A stretch of 64,000 nucleotides of DNA from Terrimonas_A sp051954695 (GCA_051954695.1 JBQCHL010000028.1:1-64000), one strand, 5' to 3'; positions 1 through 8,864 are shown, counted from the first letter of the stretch. Made by a program: numbers and translations. The notes: a model not told the origin generated them from the letters alone.

Positions 1-333
1 AGAGCCTATTAAGGTTTCGGACAACTGTGAAAGTTTCATCCACTTATATTTTGAGGTTAACGCTCGTTAGGTTTTCGCCCGCAAAAATACAGGGAATTAA
101 TTAATCCAAACGCCCCCTTCCCGTCCTTCCCGCCTTACCGGTAAAACAAAACAGGAAGTAAAATTTTCTTACCGGTAAGAAAATAGTAAAACGGTATATA
201 AGTTTTACCGGTAAGGCGGGAAGGACGGGAAGGGGGCGTTTAAGAAAGTGTTTTGTTTACCAGGTAGTATTTATGAGCTTGCCATAAGGGTGTATTGAGA
301 ATATTTATCATGATTACTTCGTAATTTCATTCT
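1..333. other. Intergenic region upstream of the DNA glycosylase gene
   Basis: No convincing gene lies in the first 333 bases. The dominant structure is the long inverted repeat at 108-241, described separately. The remaining sequence is AT-rich and I see no tRNA-like structure or full TTTG/TAnnTTTG promoter in it. Confidence 0.6.
108..241. repeat. Long inverted repeat, family A copy 1 (40-bp perfect arms)
   Basis: Bases 108-147 and 202-241 are perfect reverse complements (40 bp), separated by a 54-bp spacer. The spacer holds a second, perfect 22-bp palindrome at 163-184 centred on TTACCGGTAA, the same core that ends each arm. The arms share CCCTTCCCGTC...CCGCCTTACCGGTA with the elements at 6341-6414 and 19564-19629, so this is a dispersed repeat family and not a single terminator. 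No transposase is nearby. It could be a REP/MITE-like element; its function is unknown. Confidence 0.9.
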
Positions 334-951
334 ATGCATTATGTTGAACACCTTTCCCGGGATAAAAAATTCAAAAAGCTGTTGGATAACGCTGAATTCC
401 ACCAGTTAAAAAAAAGAAAGAACATTCCCATTTATCTCTGTGCTTCCATTATGAGCCAACAACTTTCAACGAAAGTGGCAGATGTGATCTATCAACGTTT
501 TCTCAACTTGTATGAAAGAAAGGAACCTACACCGCAGCAAATACTCGACACTCCTTCCGAAACGCTTCGTGCCATTGGCCTGAGCAATGCCAAAGTCAGC
601 TATGTAAAAAACGTAGCAGCATTTGGTATCGAGCCCGGTATGGATTATAAGAAATTGCAGAAAATGAATGATGAAGAAGTGATCGCTTATCTTACACAGA
701 TCAAAGGTGTGGGAAGATGGACAGTTGAAATGCTGCTGATGTTTGCACTGGGGCGTGAAGATATATTTGCTATCGACGATCTTGGTATTCAGAATGCGAT
801 GATCAGGTTGTATAAACTGGACAGAACAGATAAAAAGAAGTTCAAAGCCGACCTGCTGCGTATTTCAGGAAAATGGTCGCCCTACAGGACCTATGCCTGC
901 AAGCATTTATGGGGATGGAAAGACAATGCGCCAAAGCTGGATGGCAAGTGA
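334..951 (+). CDS. DNA-3-methyladenine glycosylase family protein (HhH-GPD)
   Basis: A 205-residue base-excision repair glycosylase of the HhH-GPD superfamily, AlkA/MAG branch, which removes alkylated purines from DNA. The helix-hairpin-helix is visible at about residues 122-131 (IKGVGRWT), followed by the conserved loop FAIDDLGI with the presumed catalytic aspartate at 148 or 149. The N-terminal half carries the SIMSQQLS motif typical of the fold. There is no four-cysteine cluster, so it is not an endonuclease III. It lacks the extra N-terminal domain of E. coli AlkA, so it belongs to the shorter MAG-like type. Start is the ATG at 334. It stands alone, followed 41 bp later by an unrelated outer-membrane protein gene. 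Confidence 0.85.
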   Translation: MHYVEHLSRDKKFKKLLDNAEFHQLKKRKNIPIYLCASIMSQQLSTKVADVIYQRFLNLYERKEPTPQQILDTPSETLRAIGLSNAKVSYVKNVAAFGIEPGMDYKKLQKMNDEEVIAYLTQIKGVGRWTVEMLLMFALGREDIFAIDDLGIQNAMIRLYKLDRTDKKKFKADLLRISGKWSPYRTYACKHLWGWKDNAPKLDGK

Positions 952-992
952 TCACATAAATTAGCTGTATAATTGTAAACCAAAATTCCCTT

Positions 993-1658
993 TTGATACG
1001 GAAATCAATCATCCTGTTTTTCTTTTCTGCTTTGCTGGGCGTTTGTGCTTTTTCACAGCAAGCGCGTCTCAGCCTTTCATCTGATTTCAGTCTTCAACAT
1101 GCATTCAAAAAAGATCAACGCTACTGGAGTTTCGGACAAACGATCTCCGCACAGCTCAATCTTTCTCCCAAAGATGCAGCCTATATCTGGTTTTGTTATT
1201 ATTCAAAAGGAAAAGTCAGTAATGAGGTGGGAGCGATTGCCAAATCATCTGCCACATTACCTGCGCAGGTCGCATACACCAACCGGGGAGAGATCGGGTT
1301 TAAACAAATGTCCGTTGGATGGAGGCATTATCTGAAAGGCAATTATGCCAATGAAGAGTGGAACCTTTATGGTATGCTGGGATTTGGTCTGATGTTCGGT
1401 TCAGCCAAAAGCACTGCTTCCACGGCAATCGACACTTCTTTGTATGATGTTTCTGTATTACCAGGCAAAGGAAATTTTAAGCGACTGACCTATGATCTTG
1501 GCCTCGGTTTTGAACAACCGATGGGTGGCGATATTTTCTTTTACTCTGAAGTAAAAACCTTTATTCCTGCAACGGATTATCCAAACAAACATCTTTACAT
1601 AAACGATAAAGCACCACTTACCGCTTATTTTAATCTCGGCTTCCGCATTTTATTCTGA
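993..1658 (+). CDS. Small predicted outer-membrane beta-barrel protein, unknown function
   Basis: A 221-residue exported protein. The first ~21 residues form a signal peptide (basic start, hydrophobic FFFSALLGVCAF, then SQQ). The mature part alternates polar and aromatic residues and ends in GFRILF, a terminal-phenylalanine beta-strand pattern typical of outer-membrane barrels. The only start that gives a complete signal peptide is a TTG at 993. I recognise no specific family. It may be cotranscribed with the dipeptide epimerase 20 bp downstream. Confidence 0.6.
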   Translation: MIRKSIILFFFSALLGVCAFSQQARLSLSSDFSLQHAFKKDQRYWSFGQTISAQLNLSPKDAAYIWFCYYSKGKVSNEVGAIAKSSATLPAQVAYTNRGEIGFKQMSVGWRHYLKGNYANEEWNLYGMLGFGLMFGSAKSTASTAIDTSLYDVSVLPGKGNFKRLTYDLGLGFEQPMGGDIFFYSEVKTFIPATDYPNKHLYINDKAPLTAYFNLGFRILF

Positions 1659-1678
1659 TCAAAACATAAGAAACTCCC

Positions 1679-2791
1679 ATGGCAAAACTGACCATCCGGC
1701 AAATAGAGCTCTATAAACTATTCATTCCTCTCAAAGAACCTTTTGTTATTTCACTGGGGCCGATCTATAATGCAGAAAATGTGTTGGTAGTGATACGCAC
1801 AAAAGAAGGCATCACTGGTTTTGGTGAATGTAGTCCTTTCATGAGCATTAACGGAGAAAGTGCAGATACAGGGATGGTAGTTGGTCAGTATTTTGCCCAA
1901 TGGCTGAAAGGAAAAGACGCATTGGAGATAAGTGATCATATCAAAGCTATGGATAAGATCATCTATGGTAATAGCAGTATCAAGAGCGCTTTTGATATGG
2001 CCTTGTATGATATTGCTTCGCAACAGGCCGGCCTTCCTTTATATGCTTATCTCGGAGGTAATACAGGAAAGACGATCATTACTGATTACACAGTTAGCAT
2101 TGGTGAACCAGCACGTATGGCCGCAGATGCAGTAAAAATAAAAGAAGAGGGATACCCTGCCATTAAGATAAAACTTGGCGACAATGGAAAAACGGATGTG
2201 CTTCGTATCAAAGCCATTCGTGAAGCAGTAGGCAACGATATTCCATTGCGTATTGATGCCAACCAGGGCTGGGAGGTGGAAGAAGCCATTGAAACATTAA
2301 AAGCGCTGGCGCCTTATGGCATACAACATTGCGAAGAGCCTATTGCCCGTTGGGCTTTTATGCAATTGCCTCATGTAAGGCAGGAAAGCCCTATACCGAT
2401 CATGAGTGATGAGAGCTGCGGTGATGAACATGATGTGGAACGACTGATACAACTAAAAGCCTGTGATTATATGAATATCAAACTGGGTAAATCAGGTGGT
2501 ATCTATAAAGGATTGCAGATGGTTAAACTGGCAGAAGAAGCAAATATGCATTTGCAGGTCGGAGCTTTCATGGAATCAAGGCTGGCGATGACTGCATTTG
2601 CTCATTTCTCTTTGTGTAGCCCTTCGATAGAGCATTTTGATTTTGACACAGCGCTTATGTTTTCTGAAGATCCTGTAAGCGGCGGCATTCAATATGAAAA
2701 GAATGGAGTAGTAAAAGTGCCGGAAGTGCCGGGGCTGGGAGCAACTGTTAATGATGCATGGTTGGGAAAAATGGAGAAAAAGATAGTGTAA
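1679..2791 (+). CDS. Dipeptide epimerase (L-Ala-D/L-Glu epimerase type), enolase superfamily
   Basis: A 370-residue member of the mandelate racemase / muconate lactonizing enzyme group. Members of this subgroup epimerise dipeptides such as L-Ala-D-Glu during murein peptide recycling. Visible residues: the acid-base lysine pair in AIKIKLG (K163/K165), metal ligands D193 (RIDANQ), E219/E220 (HCEEP) and D244 (MSDES), the opposite catalytic lysine K268 (NIKLGKSGG), and the DxD motif near the end of the barrel (HFDFD, D321/D323) that marks dipeptide epimerases. Start is ATG 1679, 20 bp after the preceding gene. The general family is secure; the exact dipeptide preference is not readable from sequence. 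Confidence 0.85.
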   Translation: MAKLTIRQIELYKLFIPLKEPFVISLGPIYNAENVLVVIRTKEGITGFGECSPFMSINGESADTGMVVGQYFAQWLKGKDALEISDHIKAMDKIIYGNSSIKSAFDMALYDIASQQAGLPLYAYLGGNTGKTIITDYTVSIGEPARMAADAVKIKEEGYPAIKIKLGDNGKTDVLRIKAIREAVGNDIPLRIDANQGWEVEEAIETLKALAPYGIQHCEEPIARWAFMQLPHVRQESPIPIMSDESCGDEHDVERLIQLKACDYMNIKLGKSGGIYKGLQMVKLAEEANMHLQVGAFMESRLAMTAFAHFSLCSPSIEHFDFDTALMFSEDPVSGGIQYEKNGVVKVPEVPGLGATVNDAWLGKMEKKIV

Positions 2792-2800
2792 GACAAAATT

Positions 2801-2856
2801 GTATCACCAAGAGCGCAAAGCACACAACGTTGCGTGCTTTGCGCTCTTGGCGATAC
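2801..2856. repeat. Near-perfect 56-bp palindrome, family B copy 1
   Basis: Arms 2801-2823 and 2834-2856 pair over 23 bp with one mismatch, and the intervening CAACGTTG is itself palindromic. It lies between two converging genes and could act as a bidirectional terminator, but its GTATC-AAGAGCGCAAAG arm recurs at 54166-54242, and related CTTTGCG modules occur at 39178 and 42064, so it is a dispersed element. Confidence 0.85.
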
Positions 2857-2886
2857 ATTAACCCTCAGTTTTTAAAACTATCTATC

Positions 2887-5040
2887 TTACTTAACAAGTT
2901 TCAATTCCTTTATAATATTGGTAGCTCCGCCCAGCTTATCAATACACCACAGTACATACCTTATATCCACATTGATCGTCCTGTTCAGATCCTTATCAAA
3001 AGCCAGTTTATGGCTCAATGCTTCATAGTTACCATCAAAAGCAAGGCCGATCAGTTCGCCATTGCCATTCAATACTGGTGAACCTGAGTTGCCTCCAGTG
3101 ATATCATTGGTTGTAATAAAGCATGCTACCAGGTCTTTACGGACGGGATCCGCATACTGACCAAAATCCTTATTCTTCAGCAATTCAATCTGCCTGGCCG
3201 GAAGATCAAACTCATAATCGCCAGGGATATATTTTTCCAGAATGCCTTTGGAAGTGGTAACATAGTCATAAAACACTGCATCCTTTGGCCGGTAAGGTTT
3301 TACGGCTCCATAGCTTACCCGCATGGTAAATGTGGCATCAGGATACATTTTTTTGGCTTTTACTGTATCCATTTCCATAATGCCTTTTAAATAGATACGT
3401 CCATAATCCGTATTCTTCGTAAAGAATTGCTGATAATAAGTGGCGTACTTGCTGGTATAATTGGTAAGGAAGGCGCTGGCATAAGAAAAAGCAGGATCAT
3501 CCTGCAGCACGTTGGCATCGGGCTTGGCTATAAAAGCATTCCAGCGGGCGTCATCAAAGATGATCGTTTTGCTGAAAATATCTGCCGCCAGTTTTTTGTA
3601 TGTGTTCTCATCATCTAAAGAACCGTAAGTGTTTTTTATTGCACCATAAAAACCAATGGGGTGCTGGTCTTTTGGTATATCATCATAGAACATTTTTGTA
3701 ATGGCAGCTACAATACGCTGGTCAGATAATTTGTTTTCTCCCTTCAAAAATGCAGCTCTTGCTTCATTGGCTGCGGCTAATGCCTGGCTGATGCTTCCGG
3801 AGCGGACCAGGGCTGCTTCAACAGATGTAAGAGAAGCAGCAAAAGCGATCAATGGTGAACCAAATATCCCTTCATTGATATACTGGCGATGTTCGGCATA
3901 AGGCCTCCAGGCCTCATATGCTTTGCCCCAATCTGTCAGCAGGTCCTGGTATTCAGGTTTGCCTTTAGCCCAGGACGCAAAAGCAGCTTCCGCTTTTTTC
4001 TTCTGACCCAGGATATCATATTTTATAAGCTGCTTTGTTTCGCCATCATAGAACTTCCAGTAGTTGGCAATGCTTGCATAAGAAGAAGCCAGTTGTAATT
4101 TGATAGCCGGATCTTTTTTCATTTCCTCAAACATGTATTTCAACCGCACGTCGCGCAGCTTAACGAGAGTAGGATTGTTGATATCTATGGAGAGGGCAAT
4201 GCCGTAGGAGCTTTCATACCGGTTAGTGCTGCCTGGATATCCCCAGATCATAGCGAAATCACCATCTTTCAAAGGCTTAAGGGAAACAGGCAGGAACCAT
4301 TTTGGTTTCAATGGCTGATTGTCGGCTGCATATTTTGCGGGTTGATTGTTCTTGCCGGCATATACTCTGAAAATGGAAAAGTCACCAGTGTGGCGCGGCC
4401 ATTCCCAGTTGTCCGTGTCGCCACCGAATTTTCCTACGCTTTCAGGCGGAGCACCAACCAGGCGAACATCTGTGTAGCGCTGGTACACAAAAGCCATGAA
4501 TTGATTGCCTTTAAAAAGCGGGCTCACCCTTGTTTCAATATTCTGTGATGCATCGCTCATTCGCTTATTGATAGAAGCCAGCACAGATGTTTGCTTTTGA
4601 AGACGCTCCGCTCCGCCCAATCCTTTGAGCGAATCCATCACTTCAGCTGTTACGTCGTCGATTCTAAGGAGGAACTGGACAGATAAAGTAGTAGGTATTT
4701 CCTCCCCTTTGTTTCTTGCATAGAAACCATCTTTAAGATAGTTATGGTCTATCGTACTTGCATTGGCGATCGCATCATAGCCACAATGGTGGTTGGTAAA
4801 GACCAATCCTTCAGAACTAACAATCTCTCCCGTGCAACCACCACCAAAAATGATGATCGCATCTTTCAGTGATGCTTTGTTGATGTTGTACAACTGATCT
4901 TTGGTAAGCTTCAATCCTTTTTTGGCCATGTCATTGTAAACCTGTTGGCCCAGCAATAAAGGAAGCCACATCCCTTCATCTGCAAAAGACCTTACAACGA
5001 TCAGCAAAAAGAAGGCAAGGGTTAGAGTGATTTTTCTCAT
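2887..5040 (-). CDS. S46 family dipeptidyl-peptidase, DPP7-like
   Basis: A 717-residue exported serine peptidase of family S46, which removes dipeptides from peptide N-termini in the periplasm of asaccharolytic and other Bacteroidota. A signal peptide covers about residues 1-20. The catalytic triad is visible: His 84/85 in TNHHCG, Asp 220 in HTGDFS, and Ser 652 in GGNSGSPV. The residue 18 positions after the serine is glycine (FDGN), which in this family is associated with hydrophobic P1 preference (DPP7), whereas DPP11 enzymes carry arginine there for acidic P1. The ATG at 5040 is preferred over an upstream TTG at 5049 because it leaves a compact signal peptide. It may work with the dipeptide epimerase in peptide scavenging, though they are convergent. 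Confidence 0.9.
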   Translation of the reverse strand: MRKITLTLAFFLLIVVRSFADEGMWLPLLLGQQVYNDMAKKGLKLTKDQLYNINKASLKDAIIIFGGGCTGEIVSSEGLVFTNHHCGYDAIANASTIDHNYLKDGFYARNKGEEIPTTLSVQFLLRIDDVTAEVMDSLKGLGGAERLQKQTSVLASINKRMSDASQNIETRVSPLFKGNQFMAFVYQRYTDVRLVGAPPESVGKFGGDTDNWEWPRHTGDFSIFRVYAGKNNQPAKYAADNQPLKPKWFLPVSLKPLKDGDFAMIWGYPGSTNRYESSYGIALSIDINNPTLVKLRDVRLKYMFEEMKKDPAIKLQLASSYASIANYWKFYDGETKQLIKYDILGQKKKAEAAFASWAKGKPEYQDLLTDWGKAYEAWRPYAEHRQYINEGIFGSPLIAFAASLTSVEAALVRSGSISQALAAANEARAAFLKGENKLSDQRIVAAITKMFYDDIPKDQHPIGFYGAIKNTYGSLDDENTYKKLAADIFSKTIIFDDARWNAFIAKPDANVLQDDPAFSYASAFLTNYTSKYATYYQQFFTKNTDYGRIYLKGIMEMDTVKAKKMYPDATFTMRVSYGAVKPYRPKDAVFYDYVTTSKGILEKYIPGDYEFDLPARQIELLKNKDFGQYADPVRKDLVACFITTNDITGGNSGSPVLNGNGELIGLAFDGNYEALSHKLAFDKDLNRTINVDIRYVLWCIDKLGGATNIIKELKLVK

Positions 5041-5258
5041 GATGAACAATTTAGATGGTCAAAGATAGTATGTTACAACAGCACTCCGAATGAGGGCTTA
5101 GATCTTGAAACCGATCACAAACTGTGACCTTGAAAGGAAATTGACTTGTTCAAAATCCAGGACATTTTGTTTTGAATACTTTGAATGATCTGCATATGAT
5201 AAGGTTAGTTCTCTTTGAAAATACAAAGGGAATTCCTTTAATCTGCATTATGCCTTAT

Positions 5259-6263
5259 TTAAGATTCCACGGGCGTGTTCAGTACCTTCCACAATAGATC
5301 CTTCAGTTCAGTCAATCCTTTATTGGTTACCGAGGAAATAAAAAGGTGCGGAATATCTGCAGGCAATTCTTTTTTAATAGCTGCTATCAGTTCATCGTCC
5401 AGCATATCGCTTTTGCTGATGGCGATCACGAACTGCTTATGTAATAGTTCCGGATTGTATTGTTCCAGCTCAGAAACAAGTATGTCAAATTCTTTTTTAT
5501 GATCAGTGCTGTCTGCAGGGATCAGGAATAAAAGAATGGAATTGCGTTCGATATGACGCAGGAAGCGATGGCCAAGGCCTTTTCCTTCTGCTGCACCTTC
5601 AATGATACCGGGAAGGTCGGCGATGCAAAAGCTTTTTCCATCACGGTATTCTACCATGCCCAGGTTGGGGGTGATAGTAGTAAATGCATAGTCGGCAATT
5701 TTGGGTTTGGCTGCCGTGATCACGGAGAGCAGGGTAGATTTGCCGGCATTGGGAAAACCGACCAGCCCTACATCAGCCAGTACTTTCAGTTCCAACACTT
5801 TCCAGCCCTCTTCCCCAGGTAGTCCGGGTTGGGCATATTCTGGGGCCTGGTTGGTTGGTGTGGCAAAATGGCTGTTGCCAAGCCCGCCTTTCCCGCCGGG
5901 CATCCAGATCACTTCCTGCCCGTCTTGCAAAATTTCCACTTCCTGCTTGCCGCTTTCTTCATCCCGGGCGATAGTGCCCAGGGGCACCTCGATAATGATG
6001 TCTTTTCCAAAGCGGCCGGTCTTATTATTGCCGCTGCCGCCTTCACCATCTTCGGCCAGCACATTTTTGAAATAGCGAAGGTGGAGGAGCGTCCATAAAT
6101 TGCTGTTCCCTTTAAGGATAATATGCCCGCCACGGCCTCCATCCCCACCATCCGGGCCTCCCAGGGCGGTAAACTTATTCCTCATAAAATGCCTGCTGCC
6201 GGCCCCGCCATGTCCGCTGCGGCAAAAGATCCTTATCTGGTCAACAAAGTTGCTTTTTTCCAT
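5259..6263 (-). CDS. obg: Obg family GTPase
   Basis: A 334-residue Obg/CgtA GTPase, a 50S ribosome-assembly factor. The N-terminal ~155 residues are the glycine-rich Obg fold (GGPDGGDGGRGG, GGKGGLGNSHF). The G domain follows: P-loop GFPNAGKST, switch II DLPGIIEGA, and SKSD as the NKxD base-specificity motif. The C-terminal Obg-specific extension found in E. coli is absent, as in many Bacteroidota. The ATG at 6263 is the expected start (MEKSNFVDQ); a TTG three codons upstream is unlikely. Confidence 0.95.
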   Translation of the reverse strand: MEKSNFVDQIRIFCRSGHGGAGSRHFMRNKFTALGGPDGGDGGRGGHIILKGNSNLWTLLHLRYFKNVLAEDGEGGSGNNKTGRFGKDIIIEVPLGTIARDEESGKQEVEILQDGQEVIWMPGGKGGLGNSHFATPTNQAPEYAQPGLPGEEGWKVLELKVLADVGLVGFPNAGKSTLLSVITAAKPKIADYAFTTITPNLGMVEYRDGKSFCIADLPGIIEGAAEGKGLGHRFLRHIERNSILLFLIPADSTDHKKEFDILVSELEQYNPELLHKQFVIAISKSDMLDDELIAAIKKELPADIPHLFISSVTNKGLTELKDLLWKVLNTPVES

Positions 6264-6269
6264 AACGCA

Positions 6270-6277
6270 CAAAGATA
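6270..6277 (-). promoter_or_regulatory. Candidate -7 element for obg
   Basis: On the minus strand the bases read TATCTTTG, an exact match to the Bacteroidota TAnnTTTG element. It ends 7 nt from the obg ATG, which would place the transcript start at the start codon. No clear -33 TTG is seen at the usual spacing. Confidence 0.35.
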
Positions 6278-6590
6278 AGTGTTTGAACTGGTCAGGAATT
6301 TATGGTGGCGACCGGGAAATACAGGCCACTGTCAATCTAAAATGCCCCTTCCCGTCCTTCCCACCTTACCGTTAAAAATTTACGTTTATGGTGGTAAGGA
6401 CGGGAAGGGGCGTTCAATGAGGGAAAATATTTCCACAAGAAGAGAAAGAATAACTGATTTTGAACGCAGAGAAATTAACGGCATGGTTTTTTTGAGTTGT
6501 TAACTATGGCAGTAAAGGAAAATTGAAGAAGAGAGAAATAAGTATGTTAAGACAAGGAAACATGATTGTTTGAACCTAAAATTTTTTGTT
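6273..6590. other. Intergenic region between obg and the DUF1328 gene
   Basis: About 318 bases between divergent genes. Apart from the candidate obg promoter element and the inverted repeat at 6341-6414, I find no gene here. Open frames that cross it include the repeat and lack family features. Confidence 0.55.
6341..6414. repeat. Inverted repeat, family A copy 2
   Basis: Arms 6341-6365 and 6390-6414 (25 bp) are reverse complements with two mismatches. They carry the same GCCCCTTCCCGTCCTT core as the element at 108-241. The inner TTACCGGTAA is partly degraded here, suggesting an older copy. Confidence 0.85.
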
Positions 6591-6761
6591 ATGCTTCGTT
6601 GGACAGTAATATTCCTGATCATTGCAATTGTAGCTGCAATTTTCGGATTTGGTGGTATAGCGGCTGGTGCTGCTTCCATCGCAAAGATTTTATTCTTTAT
6701 TTTTCTTATCCTGTTTATTCTTTCACTAGTGTTTGGTCGCTCTGTTAAAAATGATGTATGA
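6591..6761 (+). CDS. DUF1328 small membrane protein (YtjA-like)
   Basis: A 56-residue protein with two hydrophobic helices. MLRWTVIFLI and the glycine/alanine-rich FGFGGIAAGAA turn are characteristic of the DUF1328/YtjA family, inner-membrane proteins of unknown function seen in many bacteria. The ATG at 6591 gives the canonical MLRW start; an upstream TTG at 6570 would add seven unusual residues. A terminator follows immediately, so the gene is probably monocistronic. Confidence 0.85.
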   Translation: MLRWTVIFLIIAIVAAIFGFGGIAAGAASIAKILFFIFLILFILSLVFGRSVKNDV

Positions 6762-6788
6762 TGGTGATGAGAAAAGAAAGTGTTAAGA

Positions 6789-6817
6789 AACCGGCAACAT
6801 ATCCGCCGGTTTTTTTA
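6789..6817 (+). terminator. Rho-independent terminator after the DUF1328 gene
   Basis: AACCGGC at 6789-6795 pairs with GCCGGTT at 6805-6811, followed by a T-run. It falls inside the longer reading of the histidine-kinase frame that begins at 6780, which argues for the kinase start at 6864. Confidence 0.75.
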
Positions 6818-6863
6818 TTGTACTTTAGCAAGGATATTTAGTGCAGACAGTTCAATCCTTTAT

Positions 6864-8273
6864 ATGCCATTATCAAAAGCAACGATAAGGTGGGGATACT
6901 TCATTGCCTTTCTTCTGTTGTTATTGTCGTACTTCCTTATTTTTTTCAGCATCAATAAGCAGATGAGTGAAGCCCGGCAACTTAATCACTCTTATTCGGT
7001 GGTCAACAACCTGGAAATGGTGCGGTCTACAATTACAGATGCTGAAACCAATGTAAGAGGATATTTACTTTATAAGGACGAACGTTTTTTGCAATCATAC
7101 AACCTGAGCTCAAAAAATGTGATTATCCTGCTCAATGGGCTGCGAGACTTTACACCGGCCAATAAATCCTATAAAGAAGAACTTGACACGCTTCAGCAAC
7201 TGATCAACCGGAAGCTTTATTACCTGACCGGAACAGTCAGCTCTTTTCAACGCAGCGGCCTCCGGGTCAATACTTCCATTTTAAATGATCGCGATACGAT
7301 ACGATCGAATATGGATAGCATCCGCCGACTTATTAGTCGTGTAAAGCGCGAAGAACAGGTTTTCAGGGAAGAAAAGAACAGTCGCCTGGAAGGCTTTTTT
7401 ACAGGAACGGAAATCATTTCTCTTACATCGCTTGTTATCGTACTGGTCACAATATTCTATTCGTTGTTCATTTACAATAGAGGCAATAGGGAAAAAGAGG
7501 CTGCAGACAACAAAGTGAAACGATATAGCCTTGAACTGGAAGAGCGTGTAAAGGAATTAAAGCAGGTAAACTCAGAACTGGAAGAGCTGAGGAGTGTTGA
7601 AAAGTTTACTTCCACCGGCCGTATTGCCCGCACAATAGCACATGAAGTAAGGAACCCGCTGACTAATATTTCCCTTGCAACAGAACAATTAAAAGACCTT
7701 AATCATTCCAACCAGGAAGCTGAGCTGCTGTTAGAAATGGTCGGCAGGAATGTTACAAGAATAAACCAGCTTGTATCGGACCTGTTGAATTCTACCAGGT
7801 TTGCTCAACTTGAATATACTTCTGCAGATATTAATGCATTGCTTGATGAAACCCTTGAGCTGGCAAAGGACCGTATAGAGCTGAGCAAAATAAAAGTGGA
7901 AAAGAACTACGGTACAGACATTTGTGAGATCATGGTGGATAAGGAAAAGATCAAATTGGCTTTTCTGAATATTATTGTGAATGCAATAGAGGCTATGCCG
8001 CAGGATGAAGGTGTTCTTCAGATCACTACCAGCAAATCAGGTGAACGATGTGTTATCGAGATAAAGGACAACGGGAGTGGAATGGATGATGATACTTTGC
8101 AAAAACTGTTTGATCCCTATTTTACCGGCAAGGCAAAAGGTAGCGGACTGGGATTGACCCATACACAAAATATTATACTTAATCATAAGGGAGGCATTAC
8201 TGTAACCAGTCAGAAAACAAAAGGATCCGTTTTTGTTGTTACACTCAGTACAAGGAGAGATATATTGACTTAA
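6864..8273 (+). CDS. CHASE3-domain sensor histidine kinase
   Basis: A 469-residue membrane histidine kinase. TM1 lies at about residues 9-30, an extracytoplasmic CHASE3-type four-helix sensor follows (conserved DAETNVRGYLL), then TM2 near 185-207, a coiled-coil linker, HisKA with phospho-acceptor His260 (IAHEVRNP), and HATPase_c with N box (NIIVNAIEAM), DNGSGM, and GSGLGL. The ATG at 6864 is chosen because the upstream in-frame region contains a terminator hairpin. The gene overlaps the convergent receiver gene by 4 bp at the 3' end. The likely partners are the lone receiver at 8270 and the NtrC-type regulator at 8865. The signal is not inferable. Confidence 0.88.
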   Translation: MPLSKATIRWGYFIAFLLLLLSYFLIFFSINKQMSEARQLNHSYSVVNNLEMVRSTITDAETNVRGYLLYKDERFLQSYNLSSKNVIILLNGLRDFTPANKSYKEELDTLQQLINRKLYYLTGTVSSFQRSGLRVNTSILNDRDTIRSNMDSIRRLISRVKREEQVFREEKNSRLEGFFTGTEIISLTSLVIVLVTIFYSLFIYNRGNREKEAADNKVKRYSLELEERVKELKQVNSELEELRSVEKFTSTGRIARTIAHEVRNPLTNISLATEQLKDLNHSNQEAELLLEMVGRNVTRINQLVSDLLNSTRFAQLEYTSADINALLDETLELAKDRIELSKIKVEKNYGTDICEIMVDKEKIKLAFLNIIVNAIEAMPQDEGVLQITTSKSGERCVIEIKDNGSGMDDDTLQKLFDPYFTGKAKGSGLGLTHTQNIILNHKGGITVTSQKTKGSVFVVTLSTRRDILT

Positions 8274-8677
8274 TGGGGAAACTTTTCCCCGTGCTTGGCA
8301 TCCAATAAGCCTATTCTTTCTATCGTATTGATAATGATTTCTCTGCTAAAGGGTTTACTGATAAAGAAATCAGCACCGGCCTTATAAGCTTTCTCACGGT
8401 CCAGTGCGGTATCATGTGCTGTGATCATCACCAGTTTAGAGCTGGGATATTTATCCTTGAAATAAGTGATCTGATCGATACCAAAGCCATCTTTTAAATG
8501 ATTATCCAAAAAGATCACAGGTGGATCTTCTTCAGTAAGAAGGGTTTTTGCTGCTTCCAGACTTGTAACATATTGTGCTTCGACATTTTTATAGCGAAGA
8601 ATTCCTTTAAGCAGATAGCAGATATCTACTTCGTCATCGATGATCAGAACCTCTAACTTGTGTTTCTCTTCAATCAT
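8270..8677 (-). CDS. Single-domain response regulator (receiver only)
   Basis: A 135-residue CheY-like receiver with no output domain. The acidic pair is in LIIDDE, the phospho-acceptor is D58 (IFLDNHL), the conserved threonine is in MITAHD and the lysine in SKPFS. It is transcribed against the neighbouring kinase, with a 4-bp tail-to-tail overlap. Such receivers often act as phosphate sinks or as carriers to a phosphotransfer protein. An in-frame ATG nine codons upstream at 8704 is possible; 8677 places the receiver fold closest to the N-terminus. Confidence 0.85.
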   Translation of the reverse strand: MIEEKHKLEVLIIDDEVDICYLLKGILRYKNVEAQYVTSLEAAKTLLTEEDPPVIFLDNHLKDGFGIDQITYFKDKYPSSKLVMITAHDTALDREKAYKAGADFFISKPFSREIIINTIERIGLLDAKHGEKFPH

Positions 8678-8864
8678 TGATTGGGGCTGGATTGTATATA
8701 GCATAAAACCGTATCACGCTCAGAAAAAATCAATTTACCTGCCAAAGCAATAATAAGGGTAAACCCGGATATAAAATCCTTCAAGTCCGGCATGATTTAC
8801 GCTTATATGACCGTGTTACCTGGTATAAAAATGTTAATTTCATTAACTAATCAATTTGCGTGTT

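Noticed and set aside
108..241. CRISPR array or transposon end
   Set aside because: There are only two arms and no regularly spaced repeats, no cas genes and no transposase; copies elsewhere are single inverted pairs.
2758..3081. 107-codon plus-strand open frame
   Set aside because: It runs through the family B palindrome and antisense to the S46 gene; no signal, domain or start context.
6780..6863. Longer N-terminus for the CHASE3 kinase
   Set aside because: The extra codons cover a Rho-independent terminator and put 28 residues ahead of the first TM helix.
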